IMG/VR virus record: IMGVR_UViG_3300047409_000562
Location: 1 to 40,482 of that record
Direction: 5' to 3' (one strand)
From: a virus
Length of the DNA stretch: 40,482 nt
Both the position numbers and the translations under genes were made by a program. The notes beneath the pieces were generated by a model. It had not been told where the DNA came from. It did no database searches and saw nothing but the letters and a program-made list of their open reading frames with translations. Positions 1-7,430 of the stretch are shown piece after piece; the first letter of the stretch is position 1; the number at the start of each line of letters is the position of its first letter.

Positions 1-1204
1 GGCCTAGGATGGCTTCCACCGCGCGCAGGCGTGGGTCGATGTCATTGGTTGGCGCCGGGAAGGCGGGGAGCCCTAGGCGTTTTAGGACGTCGAACGACGT
101 CTCCTCGGAGATCGTGCTCCGCGCCACGCCGGCGGGATCACCCACCACGAACATCCGCATGCCCATGTATTTGCTCTGCATGAGCCGCGGGCGGAGGGAT
201 TGGATGACGTGTTTCTCGAGTCCGACGTTCGTCGCTGGCACTTCCTCGTGGACGATCAGCCTGCCCTGGTGATCCATCTGGCAGATGATCGACCACGGGT
301 CGCGTCCGAAGTCCTGTCCGATGATGATCGGGTAGCCCGGGATCACTAGAGTGTGTTCGACCCCATGGAAGGCGGGAATGAACGTGTTTCGGAAAACGCC
401 TTGACCGCTCGGGTCCTCACCAAATTGAGCATAGACATAACGCTTAACCCATGATGAGTCTTCGCCGTGCTGGCGTACCAGTCTTTCATAGTACGTACGC
501 CCTTGGGCAAGCCGACGAGGGTCGCCAAGTGGAAGGCGTGCAGTCTCTTCCGTCTGCGGACCGATGTAATCCAGATTTTCCGCTGCCTCCGAGACTCCGC
601 TGGGTTGGATAAAGATTTGCGCATCGCTGGGGGGCTCCATCATGTATTTGTGCCAGGGTGTCTCTTGCGTAGGCATGTTCGTGTCAGCGATGATCCCAGA
701 CCAAGTTGGCACTCCGCCAACCTTTGGCGATGGATATCGTCCGATACGGCCTGAGAGCGGGGCCAGCACGTTGAAGTTCATCTCGATGCATTCCGACAGC
801 CACGCTCCGGTCAACTGCATAGACAAAAGGCGCGCTTGGTCGCCAGCGTCTTCCAGCGGGATGAACATCCAGTCGCTGTGGACGTCCCCAAACCGAATCT
901 GATAGGTTTTCTTGAACTCTTTCCATTCGCCTAGCCCTCGCAGCCACTGATGGCAGTCGTTCAAGACGGTGTCCATCAGCTGGCGCAACGTCTGCCGAGT
1001 GACGGCCATCCGTGTGTAACGGATGCCATCGGTGTGAGGCGTCTGTTGGATCGAACGCCGAAGCAGTTCGATGATGCACGCCGTCGTCTTACCCGAGCCG
1101 ACGGGCCCCGCGATGATGCGGGTGAAGGCGCTTGAGTTCATGAACTGGCCGCAGATCGGCGGAGCGACGTAGGAGAAGAGTTCTTTTCGGTCAGGGTCAG
1201 CCAT
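1..1204 (-). CDS. terL: Terminase large subunit (partial, C-terminus outside window)
   Basis: The motor ATPase/nuclease that packages DNA through the portal. The frame is open from the ATG at 1204 to the left edge, giving 401 visible residues. A Walker A motif GPVGSGKTT lies at residues 33-41, a Walker B-like hydrophobic strand ending in acidic residues (GAWLSECIEM) near 133-142, and the RNase H-like nuclease domain begins around 290 with candidate metal-binding Asp298 (IIIGQDFGRD) and Asp356 (VVGDPAG). The motif order is that of phage TerL proteins; the last part of the nuclease domain is missing. Its start codon overlaps the end of the metallophosphoesterase gene by 8 nt, so the two are probably translationally coupled. 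It is transcribed away from the portal and the rest of the virion genes. Identification is secure from motifs; the family assignment within TerL is not attempted. Confidence 0.95.
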   Translation of the reverse strand, partial: MADPDRKELFSYVAPPICGQFMNSSAFTRIIAGPVGSGKTTACIIELLRRSIQQTPHTDGIRYTRMAVTRQTLRQLMDTVLNDCHQWLRGLGEWKEFKKTYQIRFGDVHSDWMFIPLEDAGDQARLLSMQLTGAWLSECIEMNFNVLAPLSGRIGRYPSPKVGGVPTWSGIIADTNMPTQETPWHKYMMEPPSDAQIFIQPSGVSEAAENLDYIGPQTEETARLPLGDPRRLAQGRTYYERLVRQHGEDSSWVKRYVYAQFGEDPSGQGVFRNTFIPAFHGVEHTLVIPGYPIIIGQDFGRDPWSIICQMDHQGRLIVHEEVPATNVGLEKHVIQSLRPRLMQSKYMGMRMFVVGDPAGVARSTISEETSFDVLKRLGLPAFPAPTNDIDPRLRAVEAILG

Positions 1205-2309
1205 TTTGCCACGATACCCATGGTGCCGCCGAATGCTTGATTGCCTTCGGCTCTTCGAGGTAGATCCCTCGATGGTCCACGATACCATACTTCGGGTGGA
1301 CAAGCATCAGAGCCTGTGTCGGGGCTGACGGCGGGATGCGGAGTTTGTTAACGCTGTATTCGTCGGGACCCTTGACGCAGCCATTCACGACAACTCGGGG
1401 AAGAGGCATGTAGTCGTGGTAGTGGCAGACGATCAGCGTGTCGAACGGCTGGTCGATGATCGCTTTTTGCCGGCCGATCTTGACCGCGCCTCTAAGGATC
1501 GGCCCCATCGCGCCAATGATTCCATCGCCGCCGGCAGTCCCGAGCCGGTCCCCGTGAGTAAGGCAAAAGCGGTGGTGATAAGACTTGAAGTGACAATCCG
1601 GGCCTTTCGACGCCGTGAACTGGACCCTCGGATCGTTTTTGAAGTGGCGCATGAGGTTGAGGTAGATCGCGTAGTCATAGTTGTTCCTAGCGATGAATTT
1701 GTTCGGGGGCTTCTTCGAGCTGCGTCCGTGGTTACCTACGACGGCCGGTATGTAAACGTAATCGAAAGCGTCGACGAGCTGCTCAATTCCCGCTGCTAGA
1801 AGGTCGGTGAGGTCATTGACCGCTTCGAGGGGCGTGCGGTCGTTGGTGACCATCAACTCTTCATGGATGTCACCGCCGATCATATCACCACCAAAACACA
1901 CGATGATGCCAGGGTAGTCTTTCTGTGAGTCGCCCATGTGATTGAAGCTTAGGTCGATCGTGCGGTCGACGAGAAGCTTGATTCTTCGTTGTGCAATCTC
2001 CGCGTTATATGCGGAGATCCCGTTCTGCTTGTTCGTGGCGCTCACCTCACCATAGTGGATGTCACTCCACACCGCGACGGGTGTGCCACGCACTTTGGAG
2101 CCTACTGGAAGTTTCGTTAACCACGCCGGGGGCTTCGGGTCATGGGCCGCGATCTGGAAGATCACCTCGCGAATGTTGTCTTCCGCATCGAGCTTCTTTC
2201 GCATCTGCGCAACGCTGCGCCGGTAGTCTGCGAGTTCGATGTTCTGTTTCCGGATGATCTCTGTCGCGTCTTTAAGATAATCCTTGGCAGTTTTTCGTGG
2301 TGCAGGCAT
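1197..2309 (-). CDS. Calcineurin-like metallophosphoesterase
   Basis: 370 residues with the ordered metal-binding motifs of the calcineurin-like phosphoesterase superfamily: D-x-H in SDIHYGE (Asp83, His85), GGD (Asp142), GNH (Asn193, His194), a lone His in LTHGD (His252) and H-x-H in VCHYHDY (His296, His298). The usual GNHD/E is GNHG here. Residues 1-50 are charged and probably helical. The superfamily hydrolyses phosphomono- or diesters, including nucleic acids; the substrate here is unknown. The ATG at 2309 has a good ribosome binding site (AGGAAAC). The gene lies 17 nt downstream of the probable small terminase and overlaps terL by 8 nt, so it is embedded in the packaging operon. A role in DNA end processing or packaging is an inference from position only. 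Confidence 0.88.
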   Translation of the reverse strand: MPAPRKTAKDYLKDATEIIRKQNIELADYRRSVAQMRKKLDAEDNIREVIFQIAAHDPKPPAWLTKLPVGSKVRGTPVAVWSDIHYGEVSATNKQNGISAYNAEIAQRRIKLLVDRTIDLSFNHMGDSQKDYPGIIVCFGGDMIGGDIHEELMVTNDRTPLEAVNDLTDLLAAGIEQLVDAFDYVYIPAVVGNHGRSSKKPPNKFIARNNYDYAIYLNLMRHFKNDPRVQFTASKGPDCHFKSYHHRFCLTHGDRLGTAGGDGIIGAMGPILRGAVKIGRQKAIIDQPFDTLIVCHYHDYMPLPRVVVNGCVKGPDEYSVNKLRIPPSAPTQALMLVHPKYGIVDHRGIYLEEPKAIKHSAAPWVSWQNG

Positions 2310-2326
2310 GTTGCTGTTTCCTGTGT

Positions 2327-3001
2327 CTAGCCCGCCGTCTTCTTGCTTTGAACAGGGGGCTTTGTTTTATCCGCATCATGTAGGCTATTCCTAGGGGCGT
2401 CCGTAACCATGCACTTCGAAGTGCTTTTGCCCGCAGGCTTTTCGAGTATTTCCGTTGTCGGTTTTGGTGGCTCAATATTCCTTTCGCGGTCTTCTGGTAT
2501 ATCGCCGAATACACCCTCCACTGCAGCCGTTTGCGCTCTAGGGGTGACATCTTTGACAAACTGGAGCTTGGTGTCTTCTCCGAGGGAGATGTTGATGACG
2601 AATTTCTCGCCCGTGCCGGCTTCGGCTTTTGCTTCGCCGACGCCCGCCATTTTGGCGAAGAACTTTCCAGTTTCGACAGCGACTGCAGGGGAGATATCCT
2701 TGTCGATCATTTGTGAGCCAAGCCTAGGTAGACCTTCCTCCAACAAAACGGCGGAAATAAGACGGACCCGCTCGGGGGTCGATGTCACCCTGTTCCACTC
2801 GATCGTGAAGTCCTCGTGGACCCGTTTGAAGAAGGGGATCTCTTTGATGCGTTCGTACTGCTCCGTCGTGATGCAGTAGGGTTCAAGAATGTCGGAGAGC
2901 GCCTTCAATTCCATGACGACATCACGGGCTAGCCGTGCTATCAACCCGGGGGTAAGGTGTCTCGGCAGGGGCACCGAGATGGTGGATGGGAGTGAATTCA
3001 T
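2327..3001 (-). CDS. Probable terminase small subunit
   Basis: 224 residues, first gene of the minus-strand packaging operon. The N-terminal ~80 residues are predicted helical and amphipathic (LARDVVMELKALSDILEPYC, then EQYERIKEIPFFKRVHEDF), consistent with a DNA-recognising helical domain. The middle part (about 130-150) is a short beta-rich segment (EKFVINISLGEDTKLQF). The last ~60 residues are Pro/Lys-rich and likely disordered. I recognise no catalytic motif. The call rests on size, the helical N-terminus followed by a beta segment, and the position just upstream of the phosphoesterase and TerL; small terminases diverge too fast for more. Alternative: another DNA-binding virion maturation protein. 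Confidence 0.6.
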   Translation of the reverse strand: MNSLPSTISVPLPRHLTPGLIARLARDVVMELKALSDILEPYCITTEQYERIKEIPFFKRVHEDFTIEWNRVTSTPERVRLISAVLLEEGLPRLGSQMIDKDISPAVAVETGKFFAKMAGVGEAKAEAGTGEKFVINISLGEDTKLQFVKDVTPRAQTAAVEGVFGDIPEDRERNIEPPKPTTEILEKPAGKSTSKCMVTDAPRNSLHDADKTKPPVQSKKTAG

Positions 3002-3005
3002 AGGC

Positions 3006-3042
3006 TTAGTCCTCGCACTTCTGGCGTTAACGAAGGGTAAAC
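3006..3042 (-). promoter_or_regulatory. Possible divergent copy of the GTTAAC motif for the packaging operon
   Basis: Read on the minus strand, this gap gives GTTTAC-N6-TTAACGCC, which matches the motif found upstream of the plus-strand genes (best match is the copy after the capsid terminator). It starts 41 nt before the ATG of the probable small terminase, closer than the 59-67 nt seen on the plus strand. It overlaps the plus-strand copy because GTTAAC is itself a palindrome, so part of the match is forced by symmetry. Confidence 0.35.
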
Positions 3043-3062
3043 TGTTTGTGATTAACCCCTAA
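3026..3062 (+). promoter_or_regulatory. Candidate late promoter/operator, copy A (before portal)
   Basis: GTTAAC at 3026, TAAAC exactly 12 nt later at 3038 and TTAAC at 3052, in the 91-nt gap between the divergent packaging operon and the portal gene. First base is 67 nt upstream of the portal ATG. The 12-nt and 14-nt steps recur in the copies at 5431, 12441 and 15664. See the finding on the motif family. Confidence 0.55.
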
Positions 3063-3092
3063 GGGCCATCACGCCCGCTTTCTGGAAGAACC

Positions 3093-5435
3093 ATGGATCA
3101 ACTCGGACAGTCTGGCCTCATATCGGTCGTTCCTCCCGCGGCACTCGAGGCCCAGCTTGCTGGCCAACAGCAGCAGAAGGACGCTGTGCTCATGGCGCAG
3201 CAGCAAGCTCCTCCCGAGGAGCTGGTCGGGTACGTGAAGGCCCGCTACGAAGTCTTCCGCAATCATCGCAACACCGCCGCTGGCTGGACCGAACGTCTTT
3301 TGGAGGCACTGCGCTCCTATCAGGGGCAGTATAGCGCGTCGAAGCTCATGAGTATTCGGCAATGGGGTGGTTCTGAGGTGTTTGCCCGGATCACCACCCA
3401 GAAATGCCGCGCTGCCAGCTCACTTTTGCGTGATATCTATCTAGGCACCGACCGCCCATGGGCGATCGATCCGCCGCCTGAGCCGGAAGTGCCTGACGAA
3501 ATATACCAGAAAATAACCGCGTTTGTACAGCAAGAGGCACAACAGGCGGCCCAAACTCTACAGACTGTCGGTCAACCTCCACCATCGCCCGACGACGTCC
3601 AGCAGCGCCAGGAGGCGCTCTTTTCGTCCGCGGAGGATGCCGCGCGTAAGAAGGCGAAGGAACAGGCACGCCGGTCGACCGACAAGATCGACGAGCTCTT
3701 GCATGAGGGGTCTTTCTATGACGCCCTCTCCGACATGATCACGATGATTCCGATCTTCCCCTTCGTTTGCTTGAAGGGTCCGACGGTGCGGATGGTCGTC
3801 GAACTCGAGTGGCCCCCTGGCGGCGGCCAGCCGGTCGTGAAGCAGGTCCCCAAGCTGTTTTGGGCTGCCCCGAGCCCCTTCGACATTTACTTCACCCCTG
3901 GCGTTTCGGACATCAAGAACGCCGAAGTCATCGAGAAAATGCGCTTCACGCGCGCGGAAATCAACGATCTACTGGACCTCCCTGGCTACTACCAGCCGGG
4001 CGTCCTAGCTGTCTTAGACGAGTACGGCCGCGGCGGTTTGTACGACAATTGGGACACCCCGGACGCCGAGCGCGCGGTCCTCGAAAACCGGGAGAACCCG
4101 GCTTGGAACCGCAGCGGTTTGATCAGCGTCATGTCCTATAATGGCAACGTCCAAGGGCGGATGCTCAAGGACTATGGCGTCGTCTTGCCGCCGAATGATC
4201 CGCAAGGCCTGCGGGACTACAACTGCGAGGTCCTCTGCATTGGCGCGCATGTGATCCGCGCGAACCTCTCCGTGTCGCCGCGCAAGCGCCACCCTTATTA
4301 TATTACCAGCTTCGACAAGGTGCCGGGCGGCATCATTGGCAACGCGCTCGGCGAGCTCATCGGCGACCTTCAGGAAGTGGCGAACGCCACCCTGCGGTCC
4401 CTGGTCAACAACCTCTCGATCGCGTCCGGCCCCCAAGTGGTGATCGACGAAGGGCGACTCTCCCCCACGGAGAACGCCGACGACATGTACCCCTGGAAAC
4501 GCTGGCGGGTGCGCAACGACCCGATCGGGGCAAACACCAACAATGACAAGGGGCCGATCTGGTTTTTTCAGCCAAACAGCAATTCCACCGATCTGTTGAA
4601 AGTGCTGGATGCAGTAATAACGCTGGCGGACGACGTATCCGCCATTCCCAAATACCTCTCTGGCCAGAACGCCGGCGGTGCCGGCCGGACTGCATCCGGG
4701 CTTGCCATGCTCATGGGCAACGCCAGCAAGATCCTGCAGACGGTCTCGGGCAACATCGATCGCGATATTTTTCAGGAGGCGCTCGCGTCTCTCGAAGAGC
4801 TGATCCTCCTGACTGACACCACGGGTGTCCTGACGGGCATGGAGAAGTTCGTCGTCAAGGGTGTCCAGGTCGCCATTCAGCGCGAGACGCAGCGCCAACG
4901 CCAGCTCGAGCTGCTCCAACAGACCAACAACCCGACCGACATCCACATCATGGGGATCAAAGGCCGCGGTGCACTGCTCCGCTCGGTGTCCGGCCAAGTC
5001 GGCCTCGCCGGCGAGGAGATTGTGCCGCCCGATGAAGTTCTGGAGAAGATGCAGAAGGACTCGGAGAAGAACGGGCAGGAGAAGCATATCGCGGATGCCG
5101 TGCAGCAGGGTATTGTTGCTGGCACCAAGCAGGCGGTGACGCGGATCGTCTCCGAAATGGAGGCGGGCGTACTCGCGCAAGACTTCATGATGCCGGAAGG
5201 CGCGCCGACGCACATCGGCACACCGGGTCAGTTACCGCCTCCGGGCGGTGGAAATGGGGCGTCGCCCGGCGCGCCCCCGGGGGCGCCACCAAGCGGTAGC
5301 AATGGCGCGTCCCCGCAAGGAAGCCCGGGTAATCCTCACGCCAAGATGTCTGCGGATGATGGGCCTCAGACGGCCCTCGTCGGCAAGCCTGCTCCCGCTC
5401 AACCGAACCAAGCGATCGCCGGGGGACCGCATTAA
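3093..5435 (+). CDS. Portal protein
   Basis: 780 residues. The dodecameric ring at the capsid vertex through which DNA enters and leaves and onto which the tail is built. The N-terminus (1-45) is Gln-rich; a helical region follows (YVKARYEVFRNHRNTAAGW). The core resembles portals of podoviruses: a conserved stretch near residue 400 (PYYITSFDKVPGGIIGNALG), a long helical stem region, and GGAGRTASGLAMLMGNASK near 528, a Gly/Thr-rich loop followed by a helix typical of these portals. Residues after about 711 are a Gly/Pro/Ala/Ser-rich tail, probably disordered or inside the capsid. No Walker motifs. It is large for a portal but usual for podoviruses. It is the first gene of the plus-strand structural block, with a candidate promoter in front of it. 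Confidence 0.85.
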   Translation: MDQLGQSGLISVVPPAALEAQLAGQQQQKDAVLMAQQQAPPEELVGYVKARYEVFRNHRNTAAGWTERLLEALRSYQGQYSASKLMSIRQWGGSEVFARITTQKCRAASSLLRDIYLGTDRPWAIDPPPEPEVPDEIYQKITAFVQQEAQQAAQTLQTVGQPPPSPDDVQQRQEALFSSAEDAARKKAKEQARRSTDKIDELLHEGSFYDALSDMITMIPIFPFVCLKGPTVRMVVELEWPPGGGQPVVKQVPKLFWAAPSPFDIYFTPGVSDIKNAEVIEKMRFTRAEINDLLDLPGYYQPGVLAVLDEYGRGGLYDNWDTPDAERAVLENRENPAWNRSGLISVMSYNGNVQGRMLKDYGVVLPPNDPQGLRDYNCEVLCIGAHVIRANLSVSPRKRHPYYITSFDKVPGGIIGNALGELIGDLQEVANATLRSLVNNLSIASGPQVVIDEGRLSPTENADDMYPWKRWRVRNDPIGANTNNDKGPIWFFQPNSNSTDLLKVLDAVITLADDVSAIPKYLSGQNAGGAGRTASGLAMLMGNASKILQTVSGNIDRDIFQEALASLEELILLTDTTGVLTGMEKFVVKGVQVAIQRETQRQRQLELLQQTNNPTDIHIMGIKGRGALLRSVSGQVGLAGEEIVPPDEVLEKMQKDSEKNGQEKHIADAVQQGIVAGTKQAVTRIVSEMEAGVLAQDFMMPEGAPTHIGTPGQLPPPGGGNGASPGAPPGAPPSGSNGASPQGSPGNPHAKMSADDGPQTALVGKPAPAQPNQAIAGGPH

Positions 5436-5467
5436 CACTTCACTAACCAAAATCGTCTAACAACGAC
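5431..5467 (+). promoter_or_regulatory. Candidate late promoter/operator, copy B (before collagen-like pair)
   Basis: ATTAAC at 5431, CTAAC 12 nt later at 5443 and CTAAC at 5457, with the same 12- and 14-nt steps as copy A. It starts 66 nt upstream of the ATG at 5497 and overlaps the stop codon of the portal gene. The first base is A rather than G. Confidence 0.45.
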
Positions 5468-5496
5468 GAAAGTTTCCGCTCAGAGGATCTGACGCC

Positions 5497-6066
<570 letters not shown>

Positions 6067-6078
6067 AGGGGTTGCACG

Positions 6079-6687
6079 ATGGTTGATCTGACCAGCAAGG
6101 GCATCCCCTCTCCGGGAACGAAGCCCGAAGGCTACGACAAGAATACGCTCGGTCCCATCCTGAAAAGGGTGGTGGATGTCATCAACAACCACGTCATCTA
6201 TGGTCCCGCGGGCCCGACCGGCAAAGCCGGTCCGTCGACCACGACTGGCAGCACGGGCCCCACAGGTCCCGGCGTCACCGGCCCGAGCTTCTTCGCGCGG
6301 GGGCAGACTGGCGTCACCGGTCTATCGGGCCCCACAGGCCCGGTTGGGCCAGCCAGGACCGCCACGGGCACAGGTCCGACCGGCGTCACTGGCTTGACCG
6401 GCTTCGCTGGTCCGACCGCTGACCCTTTCGTGCCGGGCAAGACTGGCGCGAACAGCGCGACTGGCAACACCGGGCCAACTGGCTTCGTTGGCTTCAGCGG
6501 CAACAGCAACAAGACTGGTCCGACCGGCGTAACTGGTCCGACTGGCTTCACCGGCCGCGCGGGCCCGGTCGGCAAGACCGGCGGCAACTGGCTCTTCATC
6601 GCTCCGACCTCTGACCCGCACGTCGCGGGCGCGGTCTACAACGGCGGTGGCGGTGCCACTGGGGGCTTGCGAATTTCTGGGGGCTAA
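6079..6687 (+). CDS. Small collagen-like protein 2 (paralogue of the gene at 5497)
   Basis: 202 residues. The N-terminal cap [18 protein letters not shown] and the C-terminal [16 protein letters not shown] match those of the preceding gene nearly residue for residue, while the Gly-X-Y part between (about 42-175) differs in sequence and is more interrupted (for example FARGQTG, NSNKTG). This pattern indicates tandem duplication followed by divergence of the repeat. It starts 12 nt after the upstream stop with AAGGGG as ribosome binding site, and its stop codon runs directly into a perfect hairpin. Same likely role as its neighbour: a trimeric decoration or fibre protein. Confidence 0.8.
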   Translation: MVDLTSKGIPSPGTKPEGYDKNTLGPILKRVVDVINNHVIYGPAGPTGKAGPSTTTGSTGPTGPGVTGPSFFARGQTGVTGLSGPTGPVGPARTATGTGPTGVTGLTGFAGPTADPFVPGKTGANSATGNTGPTGFVGFSGNSNKTGPTGVTGPTGFTGRAGPVGKTGGNWLFIAPTSDPHVAGAVYNGGGGATGGLRISGG

Positions 6688-6710
6688 GTTAGGATCGCTT
6701 GATCCTAACT
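6687..6710 (+). terminator. Perfect 10-bp hairpin after the collagen-like pair
   Basis: AGTTAGGATC and GATCCTAACT form a perfect 10-bp stem with a GCTT loop, beginning on the last base of the stop codon at 6685-6687. There is no T-run after it (TCCTTCCCC follows), so it is either a weak or factor-assisted terminator or an mRNA processing/stability element between the structural genes and the glycosylation cassette. Confidence 0.6.
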
Positions 6711-6729
6711 CCTTCCCCTGGAGCATCCC

Positions 6730-7038
6730 TTGGACGCTTTCCTCTACGACGCCATGCGCCATGTGCGCGCCGCGGGTTATGTCATCGTTGACGCCAAACG
6801 CGTTCACGACTTTCATATCCAGACAGCTATCAACGACGCGCAGCTCATTTATGAGAATGCGGACACGCGTGCGATGGTGCAGGGCGAGATCATTCACCAT
6901 CTCGCTGCCGATTTGACGAAGCACCCAGACATTTTGTCCTGGCGGTACAGCCAGGACTCGAGTGTTGGTCAGGTCCTTATCAATGCCACCCTCCTCACAA
7001 TCGAACCGCGTTGGAAGATTGGGGAGCCGAAGCCGTGA
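6730..7038 (+). CDS. Hypothetical protein, first gene of the accessory cassette
   Basis: 102 residues, probably helical, with no motif I recognise. The start is TTG at 6730, supported by GGAG 7 nt upstream (6719-6722); the next ATG at 6754 has no comparable site. Sequence features include a His-rich segment (KRVHDFHIQTAINDAQLIYE) and a hydrophobic C-terminal part (VGQVLINATLLTIEPRW). The stop codon overlaps the GTG of the HNH gene (GTGA), so it is coupled to the cassette that follows. Function unknown. Confidence 0.65.
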   Translation: MDAFLYDAMRHVRAAGYVIVDAKRVHDFHIQTAINDAQLIYENADTRAMVQGEIIHHLAADLTKHPDILSWRYSQDSSVGQVLINATLLTIEPRWKIGEPKP

Positions 7039-7430
7039 AGCTCTTTCCCTCACAGACCGCAGTGCGACGGAGCGAGCGTTCGCGCGTGTGGCGTTTAGCT
7101 AATCCAGAAAAAACCCGCGAAATTGCGCGCAACGCTCAAAATAGGCGGCGTGAACGTGACCCGCGAGGTACCAAAGATCGGCGTTTGCGTAGGGCGTTCG
7201 GTATTACGGTAGAGATGTGGGAAGCCATGTTTGCCGCCCAAGGCTTTTGTTGTGCTATTTGTGGAGCAGCTGAACCGGGGACAAAGCAGGGATGGCACAC
7301 CGACCACTGTCACACAACCCATATAGTCCGGGGGATACTTTGCCATCACTGCAATCTAACGATTGGTTCAGCTAAAGACGACGTTGTTCGCCTTCGTGCT
7401 GCTATTGATTATTTGGAGCGGTGCCAATGA
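7035..7430 (+). CDS. HNH endonuclease, endonuclease VII-like, copy 1
   Basis: 131 residues from GTG at 7035, overlapping the upstream stop by 4 nt. The N-terminal half is strongly basic (RRRERDPRGTKDRRLRRAFG), the C-terminal half is the recombination endonuclease VII type HNH fold: zinc Cys73-x2-Cys76, catalytic TDH at Asp90-His91 with a second His93, Cys103-x2-Cys106 followed by Asn107. All key residues are intact. Free-standing genes of this type in phages are usually homing endonucleases inserted between host genes. Base composition is visibly more AT-rich than the neighbours, consistent with recent arrival. Its stop overlaps the start of the glycosyltransferase gene (ATGA). A second intact copy and a remnant lie at 24807 and 25958. 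Confidence 0.9.
   Translation: MKLFPSQTAVRRSERSRVWRLANPEKTREIARNAQNRRRERDPRGTKDRRLRRAFGITVEMWEAMFAAQGFCCAICGAAEPGTKQGWHTDHCHTTHIVRGILCHHCNLTIGSAKDDVVRLRAAIDYLERCQ

Noticed and set aside
346-1079. Reading frames on the minus strand at 346-624 and 684-1079
   Set aside because: They are shadows in other frames of the large terminase, which is open across 1-1204 with intact Walker and nuclease motifs.
2272-2559. 95-residue Lys/Arg-rich frame on the minus strand
   Set aside because: It overlaps the end of the probable small terminase and the start of the phosphoesterase in another frame. The basic composition is explained by frame shift of a Pro/Lys-rich tail.
3040-3065. T3/T7-type RNA polymerase promoter near the portal gene
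   Set aside because: ATTAACCC...AAGGG is reminiscent of T3 promoters but is too short and lacks the core; the shared GTTAAC-N6 motif explains the gap better.
4014-5213. 399-residue minus-strand frame opposite the portal gene
   Set aside because: Long antisense frames are common opposite GC-rich genes; no motif and no ribosome binding site.
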